Below are positions 28,896-36,773 of a stretch of 64,000 bases of DNA, piece after piece. Below the pieces are notes generated by a model. It had not been told where the DNA came from. It worked only from the letters and a program-made list of their open reading frames with translations, and ran no database searches. The DNA is from Limosilactobacillus coleohominis 101-4-CHN (GTDB taxonomy: Bacteria > Bacillota > Bacilli > Lactobacillales > Lactobacillaceae). Position 1 is the first letter of the stretch, and each line of letters starts with the position of its first letter. The stretch covers positions 444,594-508,593 of the forward strand of contig NZ_GG698802.1 in the NCBI RefSeq assembly GCF_000161935.1, read 5' to 3'. Made by a program: the position numbers and the translations under genes.

Positions 28896-29524
28896 GAGCT
28901 TCTCCCTCCTTTCTTATCTGGCATGAAAATATCCATAAACCGTTGTTGTTGTTTGCGCTGATCGGTGATCTTATGCTGTAACTGTTTGTCAGTGATTGAT
29001 CTAATGGCTTGCAACCGATCATTTAAGGTCTTCTTATTCTGATCATCGTTATATTTGTCTGGGTCAACCATTACCGTTGGCAACAACGTTGATCCTAAGG
29101 CAAACCGCATATCTGACAACAAGTTGTAACTACGTTTATAACCACCAGCAACAACAACTTCATACTCTCGTGGGCTCATTCCATACACTTCTTCAAGTGT
29201 TGTCTTACCGACCACTTCGTTAATTAAACGTAAGCGGTCAAACATTGACTCATGAAAGTCAGCAATTACTTGCCTAACTGTTCGAGGAACTTCTTGGTTA
29301 GTTCGTATTGTTTCTTGGCTAGTGCCACTCCGTTCTGAGCTTCCGCTAGGCTCTTCTTGCCTTCCTTGGAATTGTCGTTCGTTTCTTCGACTACTTCTAA
29401 GGCGGCTTTTGAAGTCGTAATATCTTCGTGAAGAGTATGAAGTAAGTGATTGATCTTCAACTTTAAAAAACCTACGTTCTGAATTTCCTTGTAAACAGTC
29501 CCGTATGGATCTTTTTCGTCCCAT
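28892..29524 (-). CDS. Second tail-assembly chaperone frame (gpT-like), likely made by frameshifting
   Basis: The real-looking part is the last about 125 residues (from VIADFHESMFDRL to the end), with MSPREYEVVVAGG and a basic C-terminus. The first about 85 residues are Arg/Ser-rich and look like a shadow of the upstream frame. No convincing ribosome binding site precedes the ATG at 29524. It is in the -1 frame relative to the 29266 gene and overlaps it, as in lambda G/GT. The tape measure gene follows directly. Confidence 0.65.
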   Translation of the reverse strand: MGRKRSIRDCLQGNSERRFFKVEDQSLTSYSSRRYYDFKSRLRSSRRNERQFQGRQEEPSGSSERSGTSQETIRTNQEVPRTVRQVIADFHESMFDRLRLINEVVGKTTLEEVYGMSPREYEVVVAGGYKRSYNLLSDMRFALGSTLLPTVMVDPDKYNDDQNKKTLNDRLQAIRSITDKQLQHKITDQRKQQQRFMDIFMPDKKGGRSS

Positions 29525-29766
29525 ACACCCATTTCAGCAAGGGTTTTTTCTACATCAGCACGAGTTGGACGCTTCTTGCCTACAACTGCGGCTTGATAGA
29601 AAGTGATAATTGCATCAGGGTCTTGATCAACCAATCCTGCAATTAATTGACTAAAACCATCAGCCGTTGCATTATCCTTGTTCTTTGTCTTTTCAATCAA
29701 ACGATTGTAAAAATTATAATCGAGTTTTGTTTCGTATTCATGACCATCAATGGTTAAAGATTGCAT
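29266..29766 (-). CDS. Tail assembly chaperone (gpG-like)
   Basis: 166 aa. MQSLTIDGHEYETKLDYNFY at the start is typical of chaperones encoded between the major tail protein and tape measure. A helical C-terminus (VALAKKQYELTKKFLEQLGK) follows. GGAGG lies upstream. A canonical slippery heptamer T TTT TTA (minus strand, 29464-29470) lies in frame and could give a -1 fusion with the next frame. Confidence 0.8.
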   Translation of the reverse strand: MQSLTIDGHEYETKLDYNFYNRLIEKTKNKDNATADGFSQLIAGLVDQDPDAIITFYQAAVVGKKRPTRADVEKTLAEMGVWDEKDPYGTVYKEIQNVGFLKLKINHLLHTLHEDITTSKAALEVVEETNDNSKEGKKSLAEAQNGVALAKKQYELTKKFLEQLGK

Positions 29767-29849
29767 GTATATACCTCCATATCGCCCGCCCGTTAGCTCT
29801 CATTAACTAACGAATTGTGTATTTGTGGGAGGCGAGCTAATCAAATCAA

Positions 29850-30018
29850 TTAAGCATTTTGACCGTTGCTTTCGGTTTTAGAACCATCACCAGTTGGTGT
29901 AGTTGTAGGTGTTCCTTGTTGGTCACCAGTCTTTGAGCCAACTACTCCATCATTAGATGGATTGCTAGTGTCGGGTTGCTTTTGAACCGTTGGCTTTGGC
30001 GTGCTGTCGGTTGTTGGA
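29850..30018 (-). other. C-terminal extension frame of the major tail protein (+1 frame)
   Basis: About 56 codons, open in the +1 frame after the tail protein stop. They encode a Thr/Pro/Asn/Ser-rich tail ending SNGQNA. There is no start codon with a ribosome binding site. The +1 frame is open only across the last 16 codons of the tail protein, which bounds where a shift could occur. Listeria phage PSA is a known case of +1 frameshifting in a tail protein gene. Confidence 0.6.
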
Positions 30019-30732
30019 TTATTGGTTGCTACTCGCAGAGTCGCTACCAGCCGTGAGCTTTTGGCTCATTGGAACAGTACCAGAAGCGTCACCAGCCTTG
30101 GAATCGTCAGTAGCAGTAGATACAAGGCCACCGTTTTCACCAGAACCAATTTGACCCGGCTTAGTAAAGTTGTAGTACTTAGCAACCGCAGTAAACATAC
30201 CTTCATCGAAGTCTTCGGCGCTTAAAGTAAATGGGTTACCGTTATCATCGTACCGGCGAGTTTCACCAGTGACTTCAAAGGTAACGTTTTGCGCAATGGC
30301 CGTGTTAAGCGCTTCGGTTTCTGGTAATGCTGAAATCTTAACCAGAGCGAATTCAGCGTCCACAACCTGCTTACCACTAGCATTCTTACGAAGAGTGTTC
30401 CAGTCGACACGCCATAAAGGCATAGTCCAACCGTTTTGCCAAACCATATAAAGGTCACGAGCAACATCGGTCTTAAAGCCATCACCCTTAGTCATAACAA
30501 CATTGACAACCCGTTGCTGGTTCTTGGAACCAGTGTCCTTGATGTTGAATTGCTTAGTTGGTGTTGAACCTAAGGTTGCGGTGTTAGTACCAGAAGTTGC
30601 CCCTTGTGTACCTAAAACATGGCAAGGGTTAGTTACTGGTTCCGTAGGGAGTTTGTAGTAGTACATAACCTTGTCAGAAGACCGAGCTTCGACAATTGGC
30701 TTTTGAGAATTATCATTTGCTAATACTGGCAT
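30019..30732 (-). CDS. Major tail protein
   Basis: 237 aa. A beta-rich tube protein: SSDKVMYYYKLPTEPVTN near the start, WRVDWNTLRKNASGKQVVDAEFAL in two short blocks, and VTFEVTGETRRYDDNGNPF. It ends in a flexible Ser/Thr/Ala tail. It lies between the tail terminator and the chaperone genes, as in siphoviruses. A downstream frame could extend it by about 56 residues. Confidence 0.85.
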   Translation of the reverse strand: MPVLANDNSQKPIVEARSSDKVMYYYKLPTEPVTNPCHVLGTQGATSGTNTATLGSTPTKQFNIKDTGSKNQQRVVNVVMTKGDGFKTDVARDLYMVWQNGWTMPLWRVDWNTLRKNASGKQVVDAEFALVKISALPETEALNTAIAQNVTFEVTGETRRYDDNGNPFTLSAEDFDEGMFTAVAKYYNFTKPGQIGSGENGGLVSTATDDSKAGDASGTVPMSQKLTAGSDSASSNQ

Positions 30733-30770
30733 TAGTTAATTCATTCCTTTCTTTAAAATAAAAGACACGG

Positions 30771-31175
30771 CTATAAAACCGCGTCTTCAATAACGTTATA
30801 AGTTACTCGAATAATTTGTCGATTTAAAATCTGATTGGTTGAGCTGTCAACCATTGATGATAACTGTAGCTTGTCTACCAACCCCACAGAATAACCGTCT
30901 ATGCTTACTTGTTCACACAAACGCATAATTCTGTAGGCATTGGTTAAACTTCTTACAAGCTTGTTCTGACTGTCAACCACATCAATCTGAAATGGATAAC
31001 TGTATTCAGTTGCATTTTTAAATTGATCCGTAGAGCTACCACTCAAGAATTGTACTCGGCATACTGGCATTTTCTTTGGCACGTCTTGTGACGCTGAAAA
31101 TGTCGATATGCCTATTGCTTCAATATGTTCAACCAACCATTCATAAATCTTTACGAAAGATGGTTTATCATTCAT
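30771..31175 (-). CDS. Tail terminator / minor tail protein
   Basis: 134 aa. A tail-completion-like fold: PVCRVQFLSGSSTDQFKNAT, FQIDVVDSQNKLVRSL and a C-terminal IIRVTYNVIED strand. Its position immediately before the major tail protein matches lambda gpU/SPP1 gp17-type terminators. It overlaps the HK97-gp10-like gene by 1 nt. Confidence 0.75.
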   Translation of the reverse strand: MNDKPSFVKIYEWLVEHIEAIGISTFSASQDVPKKMPVCRVQFLSGSSTDQFKNATEYSYPFQIDVVDSQNKLVRSLTNAYRIMRLCEQVSIDGYSVGLVDKLQLSSMVDSSTNQILNRQIIRVTYNVIEDAVL

Positions 31176-31669
31176 TAGCTAAACCCCTTTCGAATTGCTT
31201 CATCAATTGCTTGTTCAAATGGCCCATTTAATTGGTTCAGGTTCAAGTGATTTGCTGCATCTTCAAACGGGTGGTGTGCTGGATATTTACGAGTTAAAAG
31301 ACCAAACTCAAACGCCTGTGAGTAGTTATATCCACCATTAGTCGCGTCCGTATAAATCTCATGACGATTGCCTTGAACATGATCTTTTAAATGTTTAACC
31401 ATAAATCCGCGGCCTTCATAACCACTCTTTGAATGGTATTGGCGTGACTTCATCAAATCACGAACCTCATTGGTTGCCCGCTCCGCCATCTTGTTAGTAG
31501 CCCGTTCGCCATTAACAGAAGCAACAGCGGTCATATTACGCAATCTTCGACCACCAGCACCAAACTCGTTTTTATCCAGTGTGGCGGATATCTGAGCCAT
31601 CGTTTGACGCAAATCGCTATCATCGTAATCAAGAATAATCTTGGGGACGTTGTCATTGTTCCAGCTCAT
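31175..31669 (-). CDS. HK97 gp10-like head-tail joining protein
   Basis: 164 aa. VNGERATNKMAERATNEVRD and VKHLKDHVQGNRHEIYTD resemble the HK97-gp10/SPP1 gp16-17 neck family, with AFEFGLLTRKYPAHHPF near the end. It overlaps the upstream closure protein by 17 nt. A structural neck role is inferred. Confidence 0.8.
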   Translation of the reverse strand: MSWNNDNVPKIILDYDDSDLRQTMAQISATLDKNEFGAGGRRLRNMTAVASVNGERATNKMAERATNEVRDLMKSRQYHSKSGYEGRGFMVKHLKDHVQGNRHEIYTDATNGGYNYSQAFEFGLLTRKYPAHHPFEDAANHLNLNQLNGPFEQAIDEAIRKGFS

Positions 31670-31994
31670 TACTATCCACCTTCAAATCATTTGAGAAATA
31701 AATATCAGTTCTCGTTGCATGTTTGCGAACCTGAATGATCTTGTACTTCTTTAAATCATCATCACTAGTCTCTTGTTCTGGAAAAGCAACAGCATTGGCT
31801 TTCTGGTTGCCCTGAACACGAGCAACCCAAGTCATGTTGAATTGCTTTCCAAACAAGTTATTTTGAACCTGAGCCCCGTTCACTTCGGTAACATGAGCGA
31901 TAACATGTTGATAAGTCCAGATTTCGCTATCGTCCAGCGTTCCATGAATAACGGTTTTGGTGCATAACACGATTGGTCTAATGCGGCTTACCAT
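31653..31994 (-). CDS. Head closure protein
   Basis: 113 aa. A beta-barrel-like small protein (WTYQHVIAHVTEVNGAQVQ, MTWVARVQGNQKANAVAF) in the position of SPP1 gp16 or HK97 gp7 closure proteins. It overlaps both neighbours, showing tight coupling in the neck operon. Confidence 0.7.
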   Translation of the reverse strand: MVSRIRPIVLCTKTVIHGTLDDSEIWTYQHVIAHVTEVNGAQVQNNLFGKQFNMTWVARVQGNQKANAVAFPEQETSDDDLKKYKIIQVRKHATRTDIYFSNDLKVDSNELEQ

Positions 31995-32338
31995 GTCCAG
32001 ACACCACCTTTTGACCCTGAACGTTGGTTATCAATATAGCGTTCCAATAATGGAATAAAGGGGTTGAGTTCGTTATCTTGAAACGACCAGCTCGCCCCTT
32101 CTTCACTATACGTTTTAGCCCCGTCAGCGTCATTCAGTGATTGAACATAGTGAGCTTCTGTAATTCTGATCACTACCACTTCTAGTTGAGTGGGCAGTTT
32201 ATCTTGACCAACATACAAACAAACCATATCTGACGCTTGCTTGATGAAGTTTGTTAATTGAATATCAAGGTCAGTGCCTTTGATATTCTTATCTAATTTA
32301 ACGGTGGTCAATAACTCGTTGAACTTTGCGTCTTGCAT
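31988..32338 (-). CDS. Head-tail adaptor (gp6/gp15-like)
   Basis: 116 aa, mostly helical. LDIQLTNFIKQASDMVCLYV and VVIRITEAHYVQSLNDADGA fit DNA-packaging adaptor proteins that bind the portal. It follows the capsid gene, as expected. AGGTGG-type SD upstream. Confidence 0.75.
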   Translation of the reverse strand: MQDAKFNELLTTVKLDKNIKGTDLDIQLTNFIKQASDMVCLYVGQDKLPTQLEVVVIRITEAHYVQSLNDADGAKTYSEEGASWSFQDNELNPFIPLLERYIDNQRSGSKGGVWTW

Positions 32339-32357
32339 TCAGACCACCTCTTTCTTA

Positions 32358-33254
32358 TTACTTGTTTTGTTTGCCATCGTTTGATGGTTGTGGTGATGGA
32401 GTAGACCCGCCAGCAAAACCAATAGTTGCAAGTAATGCATCGTTGTAGATGGACGTTGCGAGGTATTCAGTGGTTGAAGCCTTGTTAATTTGGTGATCAC
32501 CATCGTACCAAGCATAGACAGTTGGTGCTTTCTTCAAATAAGTCTTCATAGCGCCTGGCTTAACTGCGATTGCGTGACCTTTGGTCAACTTAGCCGTCCG
32601 AATGATTTCCCAACCAAGTAATTCACCAAAAGCACCGTTAATTAAAATGTTGTCGCCTAAATCAGAAGCCCGAGTCCAGTTGTCCCCTGCTAACTTACGT
32701 AATGAAGCAGCATCTTTATATGAAACATACAGAACACCTTGTTGCGGATAAGTAGCACCTTCAACCGCATTAGTTGCATTAGCAAACTTATCTTCCAGAT
32801 CATCAATCAGGTCAACTTGGTCTGGGGTGTGACCAGTTACTTGAAGCGGAGCCGTCTTGGCAGTGTTGAGAATATCATCATCAACATAGGTTGCTAGTGC
32901 CATTGACATTTGACGTGCCGCTTCTGTTCGTGGGTCACCAAAAGGAATGAACGCCGCTTCATCAGAAATACTGTAAGCAGATACGATCTTTTTGATCTTG
33001 GCCTGTTGAGTTGTGTACTTCAGACTATCAAAGTCAATTTGTTCGCCTTCACCGTATTCCCGAGCGGTTCCAGTAAATTCATACTTTGGAATCGTAATCG
33101 TATCGCCTGGCTTACCTTCAAGAGTAGTGTCTACTGGTGCGATTGATTGAAATACATTGAGTTTTGATAATTGAGCGCCGATCATTGGAGCTAGAACTTG
33201 TGGGTCTAGCATATCGGCAAAGTGAGTATAGTTATTAGGACCTGGTGTTGCCAT
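32358..33254 (-). CDS. Major capsid protein (HK97 fold)
   Basis: 298 aa. It opens with TPGPNNYTHFADMLDPQVL and has PGDTITIPKYEFTGTAREYG, the E-loop and A-domain pattern of N4-gp56-like capsid proteins. YISDE-type and GWEIIRTAKLTKGHAI segments follow. A scaffold gene immediately upstream supports the call. The C-terminus is Pro/Ser-rich and flexible. Confidence 0.9.
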   Translation of the reverse strand: MATPGPNNYTHFADMLDPQVLAPMIGAQLSKLNVFQSIAPVDTTLEGKPGDTITIPKYEFTGTAREYGEGEQIDFDSLKYTTQQAKIKKIVSAYSISDEAAFIPFGDPRTEAARQMSMALATYVDDDILNTAKTAPLQVTGHTPDQVDLIDDLEDKFANATNAVEGATYPQQGVLYVSYKDAASLRKLAGDNWTRASDLGDNILINGAFGELLGWEIIRTAKLTKGHAIAVKPGAMKTYLKKAPTVYAWYDGDHQINKASTTEYLATSIYNDALLATIGFAGGSTPSPQPSNDGKQNK

Positions 33255-33274
33255 AAGTTAAAACTTCCTTTCAA

Positions 33275-33883
33275 TTATTGTTGTTGCTGGCTATCAACGA
33301 GCTTTTGCATTTCTTCATAGTTCATATCAGCCAAATTTTTAGTTGGAGCCTGTGGTTGAGCAGGAGCACCGCCTTGCGGAGCCTTACCAGCAGACGAGCG
33401 ATGTAGTTCGTTACGTACCCCTTGATCAACTAGCTTCTTGAACATATCAATGTTTGACTTGGTTTCTTCCTCGGTTTCACCCAAGAGCATTTCAGCCCCG
33501 CTAGTTGGCAAGTTTTGTTCTGACAAAAGATCTTTGGTGTGAGCAACATATTCACGGTGGTCAAGTTGTTTTTGACGTTGATCAAGGTCAGACTTTTGTT
33601 GCTTCAACTTATCTTCACGATCTTTGGCTTCTTTTTCAGCAAGTTGTTTAGCAGACATTCCAGCCATTTCTTTACCCTCGTCAATCCCTTCTTGACGTAC
33701 CTGTTCGATCTTTTGCTTTTGTTCGGCTTCCCACTTCTCACGTTCTTTAGCAATTTGAGCTGAAACAATCGAACCTAATTCATCACGGTTAAAAGACTTT
33801 TGAGCTTCTTTTTCTGGTTGTTCTTTCGGCTCTTCATTGTTTTGAACTTGATCAGTAGTTTTTGGTTGTTCTTGTTCTTCCAT
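33275..33883 (-). CDS. Capsid scaffold protein (DUF4355-like)
   Basis: 202 aa. Highly charged and coiled coil (about 30-125, Lys/Glu/Gln-rich), with LLSEQNLPTSGAEMLLG and a Gln-rich C-terminus (MNYEEMQKLVDSQ). It is located directly upstream of the capsid gene. It would guide procapsid assembly and then leave. Confidence 0.85.
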   Translation of the reverse strand: MEEQEQPKTTDQVQNNEEPKEQPEKEAQKSFNRDELGSIVSAQIAKEREKWEAEQKQKIEQVRQEGIDEGKEMAGMSAKQLAEKEAKDREDKLKQQKSDLDQRQKQLDHREYVAHTKDLLSEQNLPTSGAEMLLGETEEETKSNIDMFKKLVDQGVRNELHRSSAGKAPQGGAPAQPQAPTKNLADMNYEEMQKLVDSQQQQ

Positions 33884-34094
33884 AGTTAAAACTCCTTTGC
33901 GTGTAACGCTCGCCAGCGAAACTCGTTTAACGTCCGGCGACGAAACAAGCCTGATTCTTTAACGACTGCCAGACCGCCAAAGTCAAAATAATTTAGTTAA
34001 GAAAAAAGAGAACCTTTGATATAAAAGGGTTCTCTTTGCTTTTAAGTTAATTGAGAAAATAAAAAATAGGTTTTGTCATTTGAAATGACTAAAC
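33884..34094 (-). promoter_or_regulatory. Terminator and probable capsid-operon promoter
   Basis: At 34006-34040 the minus strand has AAAGAGAACC/GGTTCTCTTT followed by a T-run (intrinsic terminator). Downstream lies TTGACT, 17 bp, then a weak GTTAAA, a possible promoter for scaffold and capsid. A second perfect-looking hairpin with AATAGGTTT/AAACCTATT (34068-34102) overlaps the end of the upstream gene. Confidence 0.6.
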
Positions 34095-35039
34095 CTATTC
34101 AAATAAATCTGGGTTATCCATCATCTCATCAACTGTTGGTAAATCATCGGTATCGGTTTCTTCGACACCTTCAATCCAACACTGACAATTCGGGTGCATT
34201 GGTGGCAGGTTAATACCCTCTTCGGCATCGTCCACATCATAGATGTTGCCATCAATGTGTGAGCATTCAGCGCAAGTATTCGACGCTTCCAACGATAAGA
34301 AACGATACTTGCTTACTCCTCGTGCTTTTAAATCCCCAATAGTTGCCCCGTTAAGTTCTCGGCAAGTTTGTGTTCTGAATATGGTTCTCGCTCTTGCTAA
34401 TGAACCACCAGTACCGTCCTTACCATTAAGCACTCGGTCAACATCTTTCACATAATCATGCTTGGCGTCAGTATCCAACGACGCCGTTTTACAAATATCT
34501 TTGATCTTAGAAATGGTCTGCTGGATATTGCGGTTAATGTCAGTATGAATGCCTTCTCGTTGAACTACTGAACGTGATACTGACTTCTGCAACATCACAT
34601 CATAGTTATATGGAATTCTGTGTAATTTTGGGGTAACGGAATGCTGTTCTACGGTTGCCCTTCTAATCTGTTTTGGTGCCTGATGTCCCATCGTTCCCAC
34701 CATCTTATGAACTTGTGACGCTACTTTAATCATCGGTGTGGCAATGCGAGCTGTAACCACATCGCCCATTTTAGGGTGACCCAGTAACAGACCAGAAGCA
34801 TAGAAATTAGTCAACGGTTGAACATCTTCACCAAACTGGGCTAATTCGTCCAGAGCGTCCTGTATATCAGCTTTTGATGGCTTACTTGACCAATTAACCT
34901 TATCAGCAAGAAAAGCGCTAATTTCGCCCTTAATTTGACGATTAGCAATACGATACAATCTGCCAATTGCTTTATCTAAATCATTACCCGCACCATAGAA
35001 TGATTTAATGATCTTTCGCTGTTGCTTTTTACTTAGCAT
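34095..35039 (-). CDS. Minor head protein (Mu gpF / SPP1 gp7-like)
   Basis: 314 aa. It has a C-terminal head-morphogenesis domain with IFRTQTCRELNGATIGDLKA and CAECSHIDGN, followed by LPPMHPNCQCW, the Cys/His cluster of the Mu F family. The start ATG overlaps the portal stop (AATGCTAAGTAA). It is incorporated in few copies with the portal. Confidence 0.88.
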   Translation of the reverse strand: MLSKKQQRKIIKSFYGAGNDLDKAIGRLYRIANRQIKGEISAFLADKVNWSSKPSKADIQDALDELAQFGEDVQPLTNFYASGLLLGHPKMGDVVTARIATPMIKVASQVHKMVGTMGHQAPKQIRRATVEQHSVTPKLHRIPYNYDVMLQKSVSRSVVQREGIHTDINRNIQQTISKIKDICKTASLDTDAKHDYVKDVDRVLNGKDGTGGSLARARTIFRTQTCRELNGATIGDLKARGVSKYRFLSLEASNTCAECSHIDGNIYDVDDAEEGINLPPMHPNCQCWIEGVEETDTDDLPTVDEMMDNPDLFE

Positions 35040-36759
35040 TGTTACCACCCTTGCGCTGCATTTGAGCGATGAACTCTTCTGGTGTTTGTGGTTGTTGTTG
35101 ACCAGCTAATTGTTGCGCCTTGGCTTCGGCTAAATCAGCAGGGTTGGTGCCTTGTAAGGGTGCTTGATTAAATCCATAGGTATTCTGATCAGGGTCTTGT
35201 TCCTTTTCATCGTCAATTCGTTGTTGTTCGGCGTCAGCAGAAATACCAGTAACCGTTGCTAAGAACTCACGTAATGTCTGGTCGCTTAATAATTCAGTTT
35301 GATTAAGTTGGACTGCCATTTGAACGATGTCAGCATTATTACGTGGCAAGTTCGGGTGGTAGTCAGGCTTGTAATTATTCATCAAACTAGGGTCACTAAT
35401 TGCTCGGTTGTATTTCCAATAATTACCTAGCAAACGTAACCGGCGCATAATCCCCCGAGTGTACAGGCTTTCTTGCATTGACCGCTCTTGGTCTTCCCCA
35501 AATAGCTTGTACATCAACGCAACCCCTGACGACTGACCACTAAACGCTTCGTCGGTCGTGTTCGGCGTGTTGGTGTCCTTATGGAGATCAGTAATGAGTT
35601 GGTTGATATAAGTCTGCCAACCTTGTTCATTCAACTGTTTAGTTAGATATTGAGCTGACGATGGAACTACCGTTGTGCCGTTAGCATTGTCATGGAATGA
35701 CGGCTTTAACCAAATAAACGGGTCTTTGCTATCAATGTTAGGAACCTTCACTGGTTGCCCATCATCATCTAACAATGGTTTCCCATCACTTTTTAGAACC
35801 ACTTTCATATTATCCGAGAAGTCAAAGTCACCGTTGATCATGAGCTTTGCATTAGCGAAATCTTCTTCACTGTTTGCCATTTCTGACATTGCTAAATCGT
35901 AGGCGTCAATTTCATCTAGCTTCGATTCCCAGTCACCAGTTTTGTTCTCGTTGTTAATGAACTCAGTTAATGGCACTGCACCAAAGTTAGTCTGCTCTTG
36001 CCCAATCAGTGTGTAGTTACCAGTAGAAGAGTTGCTAGTATCGTTTGATTTGAAATGATAAGTCTTGTTAGCAGTGTAGACATCAACATAATATTGTTGC
36101 TGATTGTCATAGTTCACTACGTAATAACGAACGCCAAACAATGAATGCTGGTCAATTGATGTGTCATAAACCACAAACGCTGTTGATGGATCAATAGCCC
36201 GCATTTTGACATCAGGAGTAGCAACATTTCCATCACTATCTTCTTTGGCTTCGTCAGCGTACAAGAGTTCATAGGCACGACCAGTTACCGACAGATTGGT
36301 TTTCATAACCTTTTCGTGGTACTGCTCATCGTTGGCTAGATTGAATGGTTTGATTAAATCATCTAGTTCATCGTTCTTATCGTTACCATCATCATTGTTG
36401 TACTTGAATTGAATTGGTTTCCCTAGCATATAACCGACACGCATGTTAGTAATGAACTTAGCAAAGCCTGACGCAATTCGATTGTCTGCTCGGTTCATTG
36501 CTTTCTTGTTGTTATTCCAGTAATGGATATCGTTATCACCTAAGTAGTAGCGTTGTAGCTTTGCAATACGTGGCGCATCAATTGTTGAATGCTTCTCTAC
36601 GAACTTCTTCACAATATCAGCAATCATTGCCACGTTATCGTGATCAAAGTTAGCATGGAATACATCAGCCGGCATTACATAAGACTGATTGGCTTGTGGA
36701 TTCCAACGCTGACCACTCAAAATTGAACGTGAATATAATTCTTGATTATCTTGTAGCAT
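35029..36759 (-). CDS. Portal protein (SPP1 gp6 type)
   Basis: 576 aa. It opens with VMPADVFHANFDHDNVAMIA and has RIASGFAKFITNMRVGYMLG and a long stem or crown region, with SSGVALMYKLFGED near residue 415. A Gln-rich C-terminus follows. Portals form the dodecameric DNA channel. It is located downstream of terL exon 2. Confidence 0.93.
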   Translation of the reverse strand: MLQDNQELYSRSILSGQRWNPQANQSYVMPADVFHANFDHDNVAMIADIVKKFVEKHSTIDAPRIAKLQRYYLGDNDIHYWNNNKKAMNRADNRIASGFAKFITNMRVGYMLGKPIQFKYNNDDGNDKNDELDDLIKPFNLANDEQYHEKVMKTNLSVTGRAYELLYADEAKEDSDGNVATPDVKMRAIDPSTAFVVYDTSIDQHSLFGVRYYVVNYDNQQQYYVDVYTANKTYHFKSNDTSNSSTGNYTLIGQEQTNFGAVPLTEFINNENKTGDWESKLDEIDAYDLAMSEMANSEEDFANAKLMINGDFDFSDNMKVVLKSDGKPLLDDDGQPVKVPNIDSKDPFIWLKPSFHDNANGTTVVPSSAQYLTKQLNEQGWQTYINQLITDLHKDTNTPNTTDEAFSGQSSGVALMYKLFGEDQERSMQESLYTRGIMRRLRLLGNYWKYNRAISDPSLMNNYKPDYHPNLPRNNADIVQMAVQLNQTELLSDQTLREFLATVTGISADAEQQRIDDEKEQDPDQNTYGFNQAPLQGTNPADLAEAKAQQLAGQQQPQTPEEFIAQMQRKGGNNAK

Positions 36760-36773
36760 TAAACCACCTCACT

